The notes under the pieces were generated by a model. The model made no database searches. It saw nothing but the letters and a program-made list of their open reading frames with translations, and was not told the origin of the DNA. A stretch of 64,000 bases of DNA from NCBI GenBank assembly GCA_903845125.1, contig CAIMWS010000166.1:1-64000 (forward strand). Reading direction: 5' to 3'. Positions 1-8,491 of the stretch are shown here, piece after piece. Made by a program: the position numbers and the translations under genes. Source of the stretch: an uncultured Verrucomicrobiota bacterium. Lineage in GTDB: Bacteria; Verrucomicrobiota; Verrucomicrobiia; Limisphaerales; UBA1319. The number at the start of each line of letters is the position of its first letter. Positions within the stretch are counted from its first letter, which is position 1.

Positions 1-456
1 CTCAACGACACGGATCCGGACGGGCTGGCGCTGGCGGTGACGGGGGTCAGCCCGGCCAGCGCCAAGGGCGGGGAGGTGGCGCTGGCCAATGGGCTGGTGA
101 CCTACACGCCGCCGAAGGATTACGTGGGGACGGACCGCTTCTCTTATGAAGTCAGCGACGGTTACGGGCCGGCGGTCAGTGGGACGGTGAGCGTGGTGGT
201 GTGGGATTCCTTGTCGATCCAGCTGGTTTACGGGCCGGTGGTGGAGAATGGGAACCTGGTCATCCGCTGGTCGGGCTCGCCCGGGATGACCTACACGATC
301 GAATACTCGGGGTCGGCCAATGGGGTGTGGGAGAAGCGGACCAACCTGGTGGCGCCGCTGGCGGCGGGCACCTGGGGGGCGGGGGTGTTCCAGTATTCGG
401 AGCCGGTGGGCGGTTTGGCGATGGGCCTCTACCGCGCCGTTTACCCGGCCTATTAA
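1..456 (+). CDS. C-terminal end of a secreted Ig/cadherin-like repeat protein (5' truncated)
   Basis: The frame is open from base 1 and stops with TAA at 454-456, so only the last 151 residues of a longer protein are present. The visible start (LNDTDPDG) and the following strand-rich stretch ending near VSDGYGP are typical of bacterial Ig/cadherin-like tandem domains found in surface or secreted proteins. The last 70-80 residues (MTYTIEYSG through LYRAVYP) resemble the small C-terminal beta domain seen at the end of many verrucomicrobial exported proteins. The upstream part, including any signal peptide or enzymatic domain, lies outside the window, so the function is unknown; an adhesin or polysaccharide-associated role is only an inference. 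Confidence 0.75.
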   Translation, partial: LNDTDPDGLALAVTGVSPASAKGGEVALANGLVTYTPPKDYVGTDRFSYEVSDGYGPAVSGTVSVVVWDSLSIQLVYGPVVENGNLVIRWSGSPGMTYTIEYSGSANGVWEKRTNLVAPLAAGTWGAGVFQYSEPVGGLAMGLYRAVYPAY

Positions 457-651
457 CCGTGCCGGCCGGGTTCCCCGACCCGGCGAAATGAGGTTTGCCC
501 GGCGTATTCGCCGGTGCGATTTGGGGGGGCCGGGCGGGTGCTGGCGCGCCCGTTCGGCCCGGGGAGTGTTGACGGGATTCCACCCGGGGGCGGGGGCGTT
601 GGGCAGTTAAAAAACGAAGCCGTGATAACGGCGCAAAAAAAGTAAGAATGA

Positions 652-1389
652 ATGGTTATGAGAAAAACGATTAAAAACATAATGGCGGTGGCCATCTTTG
701 GCGTGCTGGCCGGGGTGGGGCAGGGGGCGGTTTCCACCTCCTATACCGGAGCTCCGGATTTGATCACCGATGGGGGTTATCCAGGTTCGGTGGTGCAACA
801 TACCTTCAATGTCAGTGGTTCGGCTTTTGCGATCGCCGACCTTTCGGTTGATCTGGTTATTTCCGGCTCCACCGGCAACGGTTCCGGATATCTGGGTGAT
901 TTGTATGTGACGCTTGAAAAGGACGGAGTGACCGCCGTGCTGCTGAACCGCGTTGGTAAAACCACCGCCATGAGTGGCGGCTCCTGGCTGGATGGATTCA
1001 GCGGGACCCTAGGGCTGACAGGCACCGATGTCCACTTCGCCGAATCAAATGGTGGACTGGCGGATACTTCAGGCCGTCTGACCGGTTCCTGGGCGGCGGA
1101 TGGGCGTCTGGTGAGTCCGTCCACCGTGGATGAGAATTCGGCCCGGGACAACACCTTGAGCGCATTTATTAACGCTGGCGTCAGCCCCATTGGGGATTGG
1201 AAGCTGACGGTGGCTGATGCCAACCTGGATAACATTTATCAGATGCAGCTGGATTCGGCGACGTTGAACATCACCGCCGTGCCCGAGCCGGCGGCGACGG
1301 CGGCGGCAGTGGCCGGGTTGCTGGCGGCCTTTGCGCTGCTACGCCGGCCCCAGTTCCGCGCCCGGTTGGGCGACCTGGTCAGCCGGTAA
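652..1389 (+). CDS. PEP-CTERM sorted exported protein with P-domain-like body
   Basis: The 245-residue product has an N-terminal signal peptide (about residues 1-24, basic start then a hydrophobic run to GQGAVS). The middle (residues 40-205) resembles the proprotein-convertase P domain: paired strands, the phrase LGDLYVTLEKDG, and a late GDWKLTVAD followed by strands. The C terminus carries the PEP-CTERM pattern: AVPEP, an alanine-rich membrane segment and a basic tail. Such proteins are recognised by an exosortase and are often linked to exopolysaccharide. ATG codons at 652 and 658 both fit and no strong ribosome binding site separates them. A small perfect hairpin (GCCGT-GATA-ACGGC, 619-632) sits in the leader. 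No exosortase gene is in this window. Confidence 0.82.
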   Translation: MVMRKTIKNIMAVAIFGVLAGVGQGAVSTSYTGAPDLITDGGYPGSVVQHTFNVSGSAFAIADLSVDLVISGSTGNGSGYLGDLYVTLEKDGVTAVLLNRVGKTTAMSGGSWLDGFSGTLGLTGTDVHFAESNGGLADTSGRLTGSWAADGRLVSPSTVDENSARDNTLSAFINAGVSPIGDWKLTVADANLDNIYQMQLDSATLNITAVPEPAATAAAVAGLLAAFALLRRPQFRARLGDLVSR

Positions 1390-1466
1390 TAACGGCCTGG
1401 CCGAACTGGAAAGCCAGATCTCAGGAAGTTCCGGCTCCGCCGGATGCTTGCCTGGGACGCTTGGAA

Positions 1467-1492
1467 GGCGGGAGCTTGGCTCCCGCCTTTTT
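1467..1492 (+). terminator. Rho-independent terminator after the PEP-CTERM gene
   Basis: A perfect 9-bp stem (GGCGGGAGC / GCTCCCGCC) with a TTG loop is followed directly by TTTTT. It lies about 80 bases past the stop codon of the PEP-CTERM gene and is the cleanest intrinsic terminator in the window. Confidence 0.85.
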
Positions 1493-1805
1493 GCGGCCAA
1501 GGCGGGAAATTGAAACAGCTTCAACCATGGGACGCGCGGAAAAACAATAAATGGCAGGTCCCATTCCGCTTGGCTAGGGTGATCCCTGGTTGGGTCTTGA
1601 CCACAGATGGTGCCGGGATTGGCGAGTTCAAAGGCCGGGTTCCAGCCTTGCGTCCGCCTGCGGCATTGGAGGCTGCCCGCGGCGGGCTGGCGGCAGGCTC
1701 TGTGGCATTTTCCGGGGCTCCTCCCTGGGCTCGATTAGCGCCACCCCGTTGGGTTGTGGAAAAGGCGTTTAAAGCGGAAAAAGAATTTAAGATGGACCAG
1801 GGATT
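1493..1805. other. Intergenic stretch without a supported gene
   Basis: This lies between the terminator and the 3' end of the histidine kinase gene on the opposite strand. Short open frames occur but show no start signal and no recognisable protein features. The stretch is GC-rich around 1640-1720 and A-rich near 1760-1800. Nothing else was recognised. Confidence 0.5.
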
Positions 1806-3254
1806 TCAGATTTCCGCGGACCGATGATCGGCGGCGCCGGTGGGATCCGGCGGCAGCCCGGCCGGGCAACCGGGCAGACGGACCGTGAAGGTGCTGCCGC
1901 GGCCCGGTTCGCTGGCCACCTCGATGGTTCCGCCGTGCGCATCGACAATGGTTTTCACAATGGCCAGGCCGAGGCCGGAGCGTCCGGCGGCGTTCGAGCG
2001 GGCCTTGTCGGCGCGGTAGAACCGCTCGAAAATGTGTGCCAGGTCTTCCGGGCCGATCCCCTGCCCCGTGTCGCTGACGGTAAGCACGGCGGCCTTCGGC
2101 CCGGCGCCGACTTGGACCTGCACCCGGCCGCCAGGCCGGTTGTAATAGACGGCGTTGCTGAGGAGGTTGTTGACGATTTGTCCAAGCTGTTCCGCGTTGC
2201 CCTCGCAGCTGGCGGGGGTGAGTTCGACGGCCAGGTCGATGCCCAGCTCTTCAGCAAGGGGACGGTGCAGATCAACGGCCTCGCGGGCGATGCAGTCCAG
2301 GCTGCAAGGCGAGCGCAGGCGCGGAGTGCGGCCGAAGTCGAGACGGGCGAGCTCGAGCAGCGACTCGATCAGCCGGCGCATGCGTTGCGAGGCGCGCAGG
2401 CCGGCTTCAAAGGCTTCGCGGTGTTCCTCGCTATTGCACTGGGTGTCGAGGCCATTTTGCACGTGGGTGAGCATCACGGTGACCGGCGTGCGGAGCTCGT
2501 GCGCGGCGTCGGCGGTGAAGCGGGCCTGCTGGGCAAAGGCCGCATCCAGGCGGTCGAAGGTGGAATTCAACACGCCGACGAGCTGGCCCAGTTCGCTTTC
2601 CGAGTCCTTCGTGCTGATGCGGTGGGTGAGGTCGCCAGAGGCGATTTTGGCGGCGGCGGCGCCGATCGCGCCGATGGGGCGGAGGGCGTGCGTGGAGATC
2701 CACCAGCCGCCGGCCAGGCCGGCCGCAAGCACGATGGCGCCCGCGGCCGCGAGCAGCCAGGCGAAACGCTGGATGGCGCCAAGTTCGTCGCCGATGTCCC
2801 GGCCCACCAGCGCGCATTCCCCCCGCGGCGCAAAGTCAAACCGCTCCCGCAGGGTTCCGCGCCACCGCACATTCGGCGACTGCAGGACACGCTCCGGCCG
2901 CGGCACGCCCGGCGGGCCGGCGGCGGATCGGGCGATCTCCCGCTGTTCGTGGTCCCACAGGATGTAATAGTAGGGGGCGGTGGGCCCGGCTTCAAAAAGA
3001 CTCCGGTCCCGCGCCGGCAAACGTGCCTCGAGCGGGGCGGGCAGTCCCGCCGCCGGGCGCCCGGGAACTCCTTCGCCCCGCGGCATGGAGCCCACAAGGT
3101 CGGAGATGAGCCGATCCAGCTCATGGTCCACCCGCTGGATCTGGGTGGCCCGCTGCAGCCGCCAGGCGGTGGAGCCGAAACCGGACAGTACCAGCGCCAG
3201 CAGCAGCCCGTGCCAGAGCTGCAGCCGCCAGCGGATGGAGTGGAAAAACTTCAT
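1806..3254 (-). CDS. Sensor histidine kinase of an OmpR-type two-component pair
   Basis: An inner-membrane sensor kinase of 482 residues. Segments in order: TM1 (about 14-34), a periplasmic sensor region of about 130 residues, TM2 (about 165-188), HAMP linker (188-245), HisKA with the phospho-acceptor His252 in AAHELRTP, and an HATPase_c domain with an N box (NNLLSNAV), G1 (DTGQGIG) and G2 (GRSGLGLA). The architecture resembles CusS/IrlS-type kinases that sense metal or envelope signals, but the ligand cannot be read from sequence. The ATG at 3254 was chosen because it forms an ATGA overlap with the stop of the response regulator gene; an in-frame start three codons earlier (3263) is possible. 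Translational coupling to the regulator is expected. Confidence 0.92.
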   Translation of the reverse strand: MKFFHSIRWRLQLWHGLLLALVLSGFGSTAWRLQRATQIQRVDHELDRLISDLVGSMPRGEGVPGRPAAGLPAPLEARLPARDRSLFEAGPTAPYYYILWDHEQREIARSAAGPPGVPRPERVLQSPNVRWRGTLRERFDFAPRGECALVGRDIGDELGAIQRFAWLLAAAGAIVLAAGLAGGWWISTHALRPIGAIGAAAAKIASGDLTHRISTKDSESELGQLVGVLNSTFDRLDAAFAQQARFTADAAHELRTPVTVMLTHVQNGLDTQCNSEEHREAFEAGLRASQRMRRLIESLLELARLDFGRTPRLRSPCSLDCIAREAVDLHRPLAEELGIDLAVELTPASCEGNAEQLGQIVNNLLSNAVYYNRPGGRVQVQVGAGPKAAVLTVSDTGQGIGPEDLAHIFERFYRADKARSNAAGRSGLGLAIVKTIVDAHGGTIEVASEPGRGSTFTVRLPGCPAGLPPDPTGAADHRSAEI

Positions 3255-3901
3255 TCGATACAATAGCCGCAGCCGCGGCGGGTGGAAATGATGTCCTGCC
3301 CCAGTTTCTTCCGCAGATTGAAGATATGGACTTCGAGGATGTTGGAGAGCGTGGTTTCGTTTTCGTCGCAGAGATGCTCGTAGAGCACGGCGCGGGTGGC
3401 CACTTCACCGCGGTGCAGCGCCAGGTATTCGAGCAGCGCGTATTCACGGGCGGTGAGGGTGACTGGCTGGCCGGCGTGGGTGACGAGGCGCGCGACGGTG
3501 TCGATATGCACCTCCCCGATCTCCAGGGCCGCGCACGGCTGGCGGGCGCTCCGGCGGATGAGGGCGCGCAGGCGGGCGAACAACTCTGGTGTATCAAACG
3601 GTTTGACCAGGTAATCGTCCGCGCCGGTGTCGAGCCCCCGCACCCGGTCGGAGCTGCGGTCGCGGGCGGTCAGCATCAGGATGGGGGTCACTTTGACGGC
3701 GCGCAGGCGGGCGAGCACTTCCCAGCCGTCCAGGCGCGGGAGCATCACATCGAGGACAATGGCGTCGTAGTCAGCGGACTGGGCTTTGTAGAGGCCCTCC
3801 TCGCCGTCCGCCGCCGTATCGACGGAATAACCCTGCTTGCGCAGCGCCCGGGCCAGGCCGGCCAGCAGGTCCGGCTCGTCTTCCACCACAAGCAGCCTCA
3901 T
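3251..3901 (-). CDS. OmpR/PhoB-family response regulator
   Basis: A cytoplasmic transcription regulator of 216 residues. The receiver domain (1-115) has the acidic pair E7/D8, phospho-acceptor Asp51 in IVLDVMLP, Thr78 and Lys100 in YLVKPF. The winged-helix DNA-binding domain follows (about 125-215), ending in the typical STRRGCGYCIE. The start at 3901 gives a standard receiver N terminus (MRLLVVEDE); the longer open frame up to 4012 adds 37 residues that match nothing. It is the first gene of a two-gene operon and overlaps the kinase by four bases. Two 11-bp-spaced GATTAA repeats upstream (3986-4002) could be its own binding site. Confidence 0.93.
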   Translation of the reverse strand: MRLLVVEDEPDLLAGLARALRKQGYSVDTAADGEEGLYKAQSADYDAIVLDVMLPRLDGWEVLARLRAVKVTPILMLTARDRSSDRVRGLDTGADDYLVKPFDTPELFARLRALIRRSARQPCAALEIGEVHIDTVARLVTHAGQPVTLTAREYALLEYLALHRGEVATRAVLYEHLCDENETTLSNILEVHIFNLRKKLGQDIISTRRGCGYCIE

Positions 3902-3985
3902 AGCGCCGGGCAGGTTGAATAACACGACCGGCTGCTCCAAATACCATGCATTAATCGATCCATATTGGCAGCCTACCATATCGAA

Positions 3986-4002
3986 GATTAATGGGAGATT
4001 AA
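3986..4002. promoter_or_regulatory. Candidate OmpR/PhoB-type operator (direct repeats, 11-bp period)
   Basis: GATTAA occurs at 3986-3991 and again at 3997-4002, exactly 11 bases apart, and an inverted copy (ATTAATC) lies at 3950-3956. OmpR/PhoB-family regulators usually bind tandem half-sites with an 11-bp repeat. The position, 85-100 bases upstream of a regulator of that family, fits autoregulation. This is inference from spacing only. Confidence 0.4.
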
Positions 4003-4213
4003 CGGCACGCAAATTTTAAAAAAAACCGCCCGAATCCGGGTTCTTAATCCCGCCTTAAGGTGCCGTGGCACCAGGCGCCGCAAAGCCTTTCTCCGGGCGC
4101 TGCCGCCGGACGGCCCACCGCGCAAGCCAGCCAATGACCGGGCCAGGGGGCAGGCCAGCCCATCCATCCCCAGCGCGAACCAAATAAGATAAAACTGCTC
4201 CGCCGAATGACGG

Positions 4214-4243
4214 TTGGACATCTTCCTCACTGAATAGTAGATT
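4214..4243 (+). promoter_or_regulatory. Possible sigma-70 promoter of the propeller receptor gene
   Basis: TTGGAC (4214-4219) and TAGATT (4238-4243) are separated by 18 bases and lie just upstream of the ATG at 4260. The -10 match is partial. Confidence 0.3.
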
Positions 4244-4259
4244 TATTCCCGATAAGCGT

Positions 4260-6932
4260 ATGAAGTTTCGAGAAAGTCCGCCGTCCTGGCGAACCATGCG
4301 TTTGCTGCTATGCGGAAGCCTTTTTCTTTTATGGATCCAGGCTTGGCTGCCGGTTTGTGGCCAAACCACCCCCTATCCCATCACCAAACACTATCTGGTG
4401 GACACTTGGCGGCTGGATGAGCTGCTGCCGGGCAGCACCACCACGGATGCCGTCCAAACGCCCGATAATTATCTTTGGTTTGGCTCCTTTGAAGGGGCCT
4501 TGCGGTTTGATGGGAAAAGGTTTGTCTTATTTTCGCCGCAAAACACCCGGGAATTGCCATCCCCATGGGTATTGGCGCTGCTGGTGGACCGCGGCGGGGC
4601 CTTATGGCTGGGGACCCAACTGGGTCCCGTGCGCGTCCGGAACGGGGTGTGGGAAGACCTGCATTTGATGAAAGGCTGGCAGGGCGAGCCCATCCGATCC
4701 TTGGCCCAGAATGCCGCCGGGGAAGTATTCCTGGGCACGACCAGCAATTTATTCCGCTACCGGCCGGACCGTTTTGAAAAAATCCCCATTCCCGAGGGCA
4801 AAGGAAAGGTTCACCTTGCGGTGGATCACCAGGACCAGCTCTGGATTGCCAGAGAAAACGAACTCCAGCTGTTCCACAACGGAGGCTGGCAGGCCATTCA
4901 TACTCTCCCGGACCCCGGCAGGATCCGGTGCATCCATCCGTCAAAACAAGGCGGGCTTTGGCTGGCCGATACGGACGATATCCGCCTTTGGCGCGACGGC
5001 AGCTGGGTCAGAACCCACCGGATCCCCGCCCAATTCCGCGAAAACCTCTCCGCCCTCTGCGAGGACCGCCGTGGCTGTTTATGGGCCGCCTTTTTTGGCC
5101 ATGGGCTGCTGGCTTTTTTCCCGGATGGACAAATCGGACGCTGCACCATCGAGGAGGGACTCCTCAATGACGCCTTGCGCAGCGTGTTTGAGGACAACGA
5201 GGATAACCTTTGGGTGGCGACCAACGGGGGTGGGGTGGCGCGGTTGAAGCCCCGCCGGGCGCGTGTTTACGGACAGCCGGAGGGCTTGAAACAGGACATC
5301 GTCAACTCCGCGCTCGCGGCGCAAAATGGCCATCAATTATTGGTCGCGACCCATGGCGGCGGTGTGGTGCCTTTTGATGGCACCCGTTTTGGGGAGCCTT
5401 TGACCACTCCGGATGGCAATCCCCGGAATCTGAATTGGGTGCTGTCCTGCATCCAGGACGCCCGGGGCGATGTCTGGCTGGGAACCTATGAAAAAGGGCT
5501 GTTCCGGTTCAAACCTGCAACCAATGGCTACGATTACGCCTCCACCATCGAAACCTCCGAGGTGCGCTGCCTTTTTGAGGACAGCCAGCGGCGGGTCTGG
5601 GTGGGGATGATCGACGGATTGGGAATGCTGGAGGGGAATCAACTCCACCGTTTTTCCAGCCAGCTCCCCAAAGGCCAGGTGCTGGCTATTGCGGAGGATG
5701 CCAGCCAGGCCATCTGGGTGAATATCCAGGGCAAGGGTATTTTTTACACCAAATCAGCGGATGAATTCACGGCCTACTGCCGGTATCAGGAAAAGGACCT
5801 GCCCCGCCCCTCCTGCCTTTATGGGGATAAATCCGGGGCCCTGTGGATCGGCTATCATGCCGGCCAACTGGCCCGAATCCAGGGCGGCCAGGAAACCCTG
5901 TTTACCAGCACCAATGGCTTGCCCAAGGTGCATTTTGCCTCGTTGATCGCGGATGATCAGGGCAACCTATGGGCCGGCACCGACGTCGGGATCATGCGGC
6001 TTGGCCGGCCATCCCTGGACGCGGTCCCGCCGGGAAGCCAACGGCGGATTGACTTCCAGATCTTCGACCGGTCCGATGGCCTGGCGTCCCGGCAGTGCCG
6101 GAGGGAGTACCAACCCCTTTCGGGCCGGATGGCGGATGGCTCCTTATGGTTTGCCACCATGCAAGGGCTGGCCTTGATGGATCCCCGCCAGGATTTTCCC
6201 CGCCAAACGCCCACGCCATGGATTGAACAAATCACCTTGGGGGACACCAACTCCGTATGCCTCCGGCCGGGGGCCGAGGCCCGGATGGTGGTGCCCGCGG
6301 GAACGCAGCGGATGCGTGTCTCTTTCACCGGCATTTCCCTGGGCGCCGGGGAGCGGGTGGTCTTTGAATACCGGCTGGAACCAAACGATCACGATTGGAT
6401 TTCCGTGAACCAGGACCGGACCGTGGCGCTGCGCGGTTTGCACCCGGGAAATTATCTTTTTACGGTGCGCGCCTCCCATGATTCCAGCGTGTGGTCGCCA
6501 CCGGTCAGTCTGCCCATAACCATCGCGGCTTTCTTTTGGGAGACTGCCAGCTTCAAGGTGCTGGTGGCCCTCTCGAGCCTCGGCTTGTCAGCTTTCCTGG
6601 CGATCACCGTGTCCCGGCGCCGGTATCAGCGCGCCATGGAGCTGCAGGGCAAAAAGCATGTGGAGGAAAAGGCCTTCCAATTGGAATCGTCCAACCGGGA
6701 GTTGCGGCAGCACAAAATGGAGCTCGAAGCGGCGCTGGCGAAGGTTAAAACTCTCAGCGGATTGATCCCGATCTGCGCCAACTGCCACCGCATCCGCGAT
6801 GATAAAGGTTTTTGGGAACGGGTGGAGGTTTACATTCAACAGCGATCTGACGCCCAGTTTTCCCATGGCATTTGCCCAAAATGCATGGAAAAGCTTTATC
6901 CCGACCTCGCCCGGGATATTAAATATGATTAA
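4260..6932 (+). CDS. Two-component-type propeller receptor lacking a kinase, with C-terminal CxxC/CxxC domain
   Basis: The 890-residue protein has a signal peptide (about 1-35, with a possible second start at codon 13), then repeated reg_prop units forming two seven-bladed propellers (about 60-650; recurring LWxGT/LWVAT motifs). A Y_Y_Y domain follows (about 690-755, F-YRL-P-D--W), then one TM helix (about 765-787) and a coiled coil. Hybrid two-component receptors with this front half normally continue into histidine kinase, receiver and HTH domains, or a GGDEF domain. Here the cytoplasmic part is only about 100 residues and ends in a cysteine pair motif: C839-x2-C842 and, after HGI, C872-x2-C875. 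Similar tails occur on other signalling proteins of unknown mechanism. Its partner is probably another cytoplasmic protein, perhaps through metal binding; that is inference. Confidence 0.85.
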   Translation: MKFRESPPSWRTMRLLLCGSLFLLWIQAWLPVCGQTTPYPITKHYLVDTWRLDELLPGSTTTDAVQTPDNYLWFGSFEGALRFDGKRFVLFSPQNTRELPSPWVLALLVDRGGALWLGTQLGPVRVRNGVWEDLHLMKGWQGEPIRSLAQNAAGEVFLGTTSNLFRYRPDRFEKIPIPEGKGKVHLAVDHQDQLWIARENELQLFHNGGWQAIHTLPDPGRIRCIHPSKQGGLWLADTDDIRLWRDGSWVRTHRIPAQFRENLSALCEDRRGCLWAAFFGHGLLAFFPDGQIGRCTIEEGLLNDALRSVFEDNEDNLWVATNGGGVARLKPRRARVYGQPEGLKQDIVNSALAAQNGHQLLVATHGGGVVPFDGTRFGEPLTTPDGNPRNLNWVLSCIQDARGDVWLGTYEKGLFRFKPATNGYDYASTIETSEVRCLFEDSQRRVWVGMIDGLGMLEGNQLHRFSSQLPKGQVLAIAEDASQAIWVNIQGKGIFYTKSADEFTAYCRYQEKDLPRPSCLYGDKSGALWIGYHAGQLARIQGGQETLFTSTNGLPKVHFASLIADDQGNLWAGTDVGIMRLGRPSLDAVPPGSQRRIDFQIFDRSDGLASRQCRREYQPLSGRMADGSLWFATMQGLALMDPRQDFPRQTPTPWIEQITLGDTNSVCLRPGAEARMVVPAGTQRMRVSFTGISLGAGERVVFEYRLEPNDHDWISVNQDRTVALRGLHPGNYLFTVRASHDSSVWSPPVSLPITIAAFFWETASFKVLVALSSLGLSAFLAITVSRRRYQRAMELQGKKHVEEKAFQLESSNRELRQHKMELEAALAKVKTLSGLIPICANCHRIRDDKGFWERVEVYIQQRSDAQFSHGICPKCMEKLYPDLARDIKYD

Positions 6933-7020
6933 CTTCACTTTAAGAACCAAGGCCAATAAAAACCGCCTTCCATAAATCCTGGCTCACCACCGGAACCTTT
7001 TTAACCCAAGGAGAATCCAT

Positions 7021-8445
7021 ATGAACAAGGAACCAATAAAAACCGCAAATCCCATGGCTCGGCGCGAATTCCTGGCCGGGTCGGCCCGGACCGCCGCCGG
7101 CCTCTGCCTGGGCGCCGCGGGCGCCCGCCTGCTGGCCGGCTCGGCGGCGGGGGCTGAAACGGCGCCCCAGTCTGCCGGGCGCGGGCCGGCCAGGAGCCCC
7201 AACGAGAAGGTCGTGCTCGGCATCATCGGCACCGGCGGGCGCGGCTCGGGGGTGATCATGGGCCTGGCCAGCCAGCCCAACGTGGAGGTGGCCTATGTGT
7301 GCGATGCGCACCGGGACCGCGGCCTGGACGTGCTGCGCAACCTGCAGAAGAAATATGGATACACCCCGCGGAAGGTGGAAGACCTGCGCCGGGTGCTGGA
7401 AGACCGGCACGTGGATGCCGTGCTCGTATCCACCCCCGAGCATTGGCATGCCCTGGCCACCATCTGGGCCTGCCAGGCGGGCAAGGACGTGTATGTGGAA
7501 AAGAACATTTCCATGACCCCCTGGGAAGGGCGCAAAATGGTGGAGGCGGCGCGCCATTACGGGCGGGTGGTTCAGTGCGGCACCCAGAACCGCAGCGCGC
7601 CCTATGCCTTCTCGGCGCGGGAGTTCATCCGGAGCGGGAAGCTGGGCAAGATCGTGCATGTGAAGGTTTACAACATGCTGCCCGGGCCCTCCAAATGGGC
7701 GCCCCAGCCGGACGCCCCCTGCCCGGCCAGCCTGAACTGGGATCTGTGGCAAGGCCCGGCCAAGGCCCAGCCCTTCAATCCGGGGCGGTTTGGCGGCTGG
7801 GGTTCCTGGTGGGATTACGGCGGTGGCACCCTATCCGGCGACGCCTCGCACCAGCTCGATCTCACCCGCATGGTCCTGGGCGACCCGCCGCATCCGCGGG
7901 CGGTTTACTGCAAGGGCGGGCGCTTTGCCTATGACGATCACCGGGAAATACCCGACATGCAGGCGATCACCTACGATTTCGGCGATTTCATCATGACCTG
8001 CGAAAATGGCGATTTCACCCCCTACCTGGCCAAAATCCCGCAGGATGTGCGCGAGGGCGACAAGTTCCCGGTCTGGCCGCAGACTTCCACGCGGGTGGAG
8101 ATCTACGGCACCAAGGCCATGATGTATCTGGGCCGCCACGGCGGCGGCTGGCAGGTTTTGGTGGGCGGCATGAAAGTCACCGACTTCGAGTACGGCCGCT
8201 TCCCGGACCGCTATCACCAGCCCAACTTCATCGAGTGTATCCGCTCGCGCAAGCTGCCCAATGCCGATGTGGAGCAGGGGCACCTGAGCGCCTGCCTCGT
8301 GCACTTGGGCAACCTCTCCTACAGGGTGGGGAACCAATACCTGCTCTTCGACGGCCAGACGGAGAAGTTCCTCAACTGCGACGCCGCCAACGCCCTGCTC
8401 CGGCCCGAATACCGGAAGGATTTCCGGATCCCCGACACCGTTTGA
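7021..8445 (+). CDS. Tat-exported Gfo/Idh/MocA family oxidoreductase
   Basis: This is a 474-residue NAD(P)-dependent sugar or inositol dehydrogenase-like protein. The N terminus carries a twin-arginine signal (ARREFLAGSA, about residues 12-40). The Rossmann fold follows with GIIGTGGRG and a downstream acidic residue in YVCDAHRDRG. The family lysine is present in VEKN, where most members have EKP. The C-terminal Gfo/Idh/MocA domain has a GGGTLSGDASHQ stretch holding the usual catalytic-region His. A strong ribosome binding site (AAGGAG, 7008-7013) sits seven bases before the ATG. Export by Tat suggests it folds with its cofactor before reaching the periplasm, like glucose-fructose oxidoreductase. 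The substrate is unknown. It is convergent with the esterase gene downstream. Confidence 0.9.
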   Translation: MNKEPIKTANPMARREFLAGSARTAAGLCLGAAGARLLAGSAAGAETAPQSAGRGPARSPNEKVVLGIIGTGGRGSGVIMGLASQPNVEVAYVCDAHRDRGLDVLRNLQKKYGYTPRKVEDLRRVLEDRHVDAVLVSTPEHWHALATIWACQAGKDVYVEKNISMTPWEGRKMVEAARHYGRVVQCGTQNRSAPYAFSAREFIRSGKLGKIVHVKVYNMLPGPSKWAPQPDAPCPASLNWDLWQGPAKAQPFNPGRFGGWGSWWDYGGGTLSGDASHQLDLTRMVLGDPPHPRAVYCKGGRFAYDDHREIPDMQAITYDFGDFIMTCENGDFTPYLAKIPQDVREGDKFPVWPQTSTRVEIYGTKAMMYLGRHGGGWQVLVGGMKVTDFEYGRFPDRYHQPNFIECIRSRKLPNADVEQGHLSACLVHLGNLSYRVGNQYLLFDGQTEKFLNCDAANALLRPEYRKDFRIPDTV

Positions 8446-8491
8446 GGCGCCGTTCGGAACGGGGCGCCGCCGGGCCGCCGCGAAGCCTGGA

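Larger units (their letters stand above)
3902..4259. other. Divergent promoter region between the response regulator and the propeller receptor
   Basis: This 358-base gap separates divergently transcribed regulatory genes. It holds an AT-rich tract around 3940-4030 with repeated ATTAAT motifs, the inverted repeat GGTGCC-GT-GGCACC at 4059-4072, and a possible sigma-70 promoter at 4214-4243 pointing at the receptor gene. No protein-coding frame in it looks real. Confidence 0.6.

Noticed and set aside
1824-3266. Long plus-strand open frame across the histidine kinase gene
   Set aside because: It is the antisense shadow of a clear kinase with all motifs; its translation is low in complexity and has no start signal.
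8446-8468. GGCGCC...GGCGCC between convergent genes as a terminator
   Set aside because: GGCGCC is self-complementary and common in this GC-rich DNA; there is no T-run on either strand.
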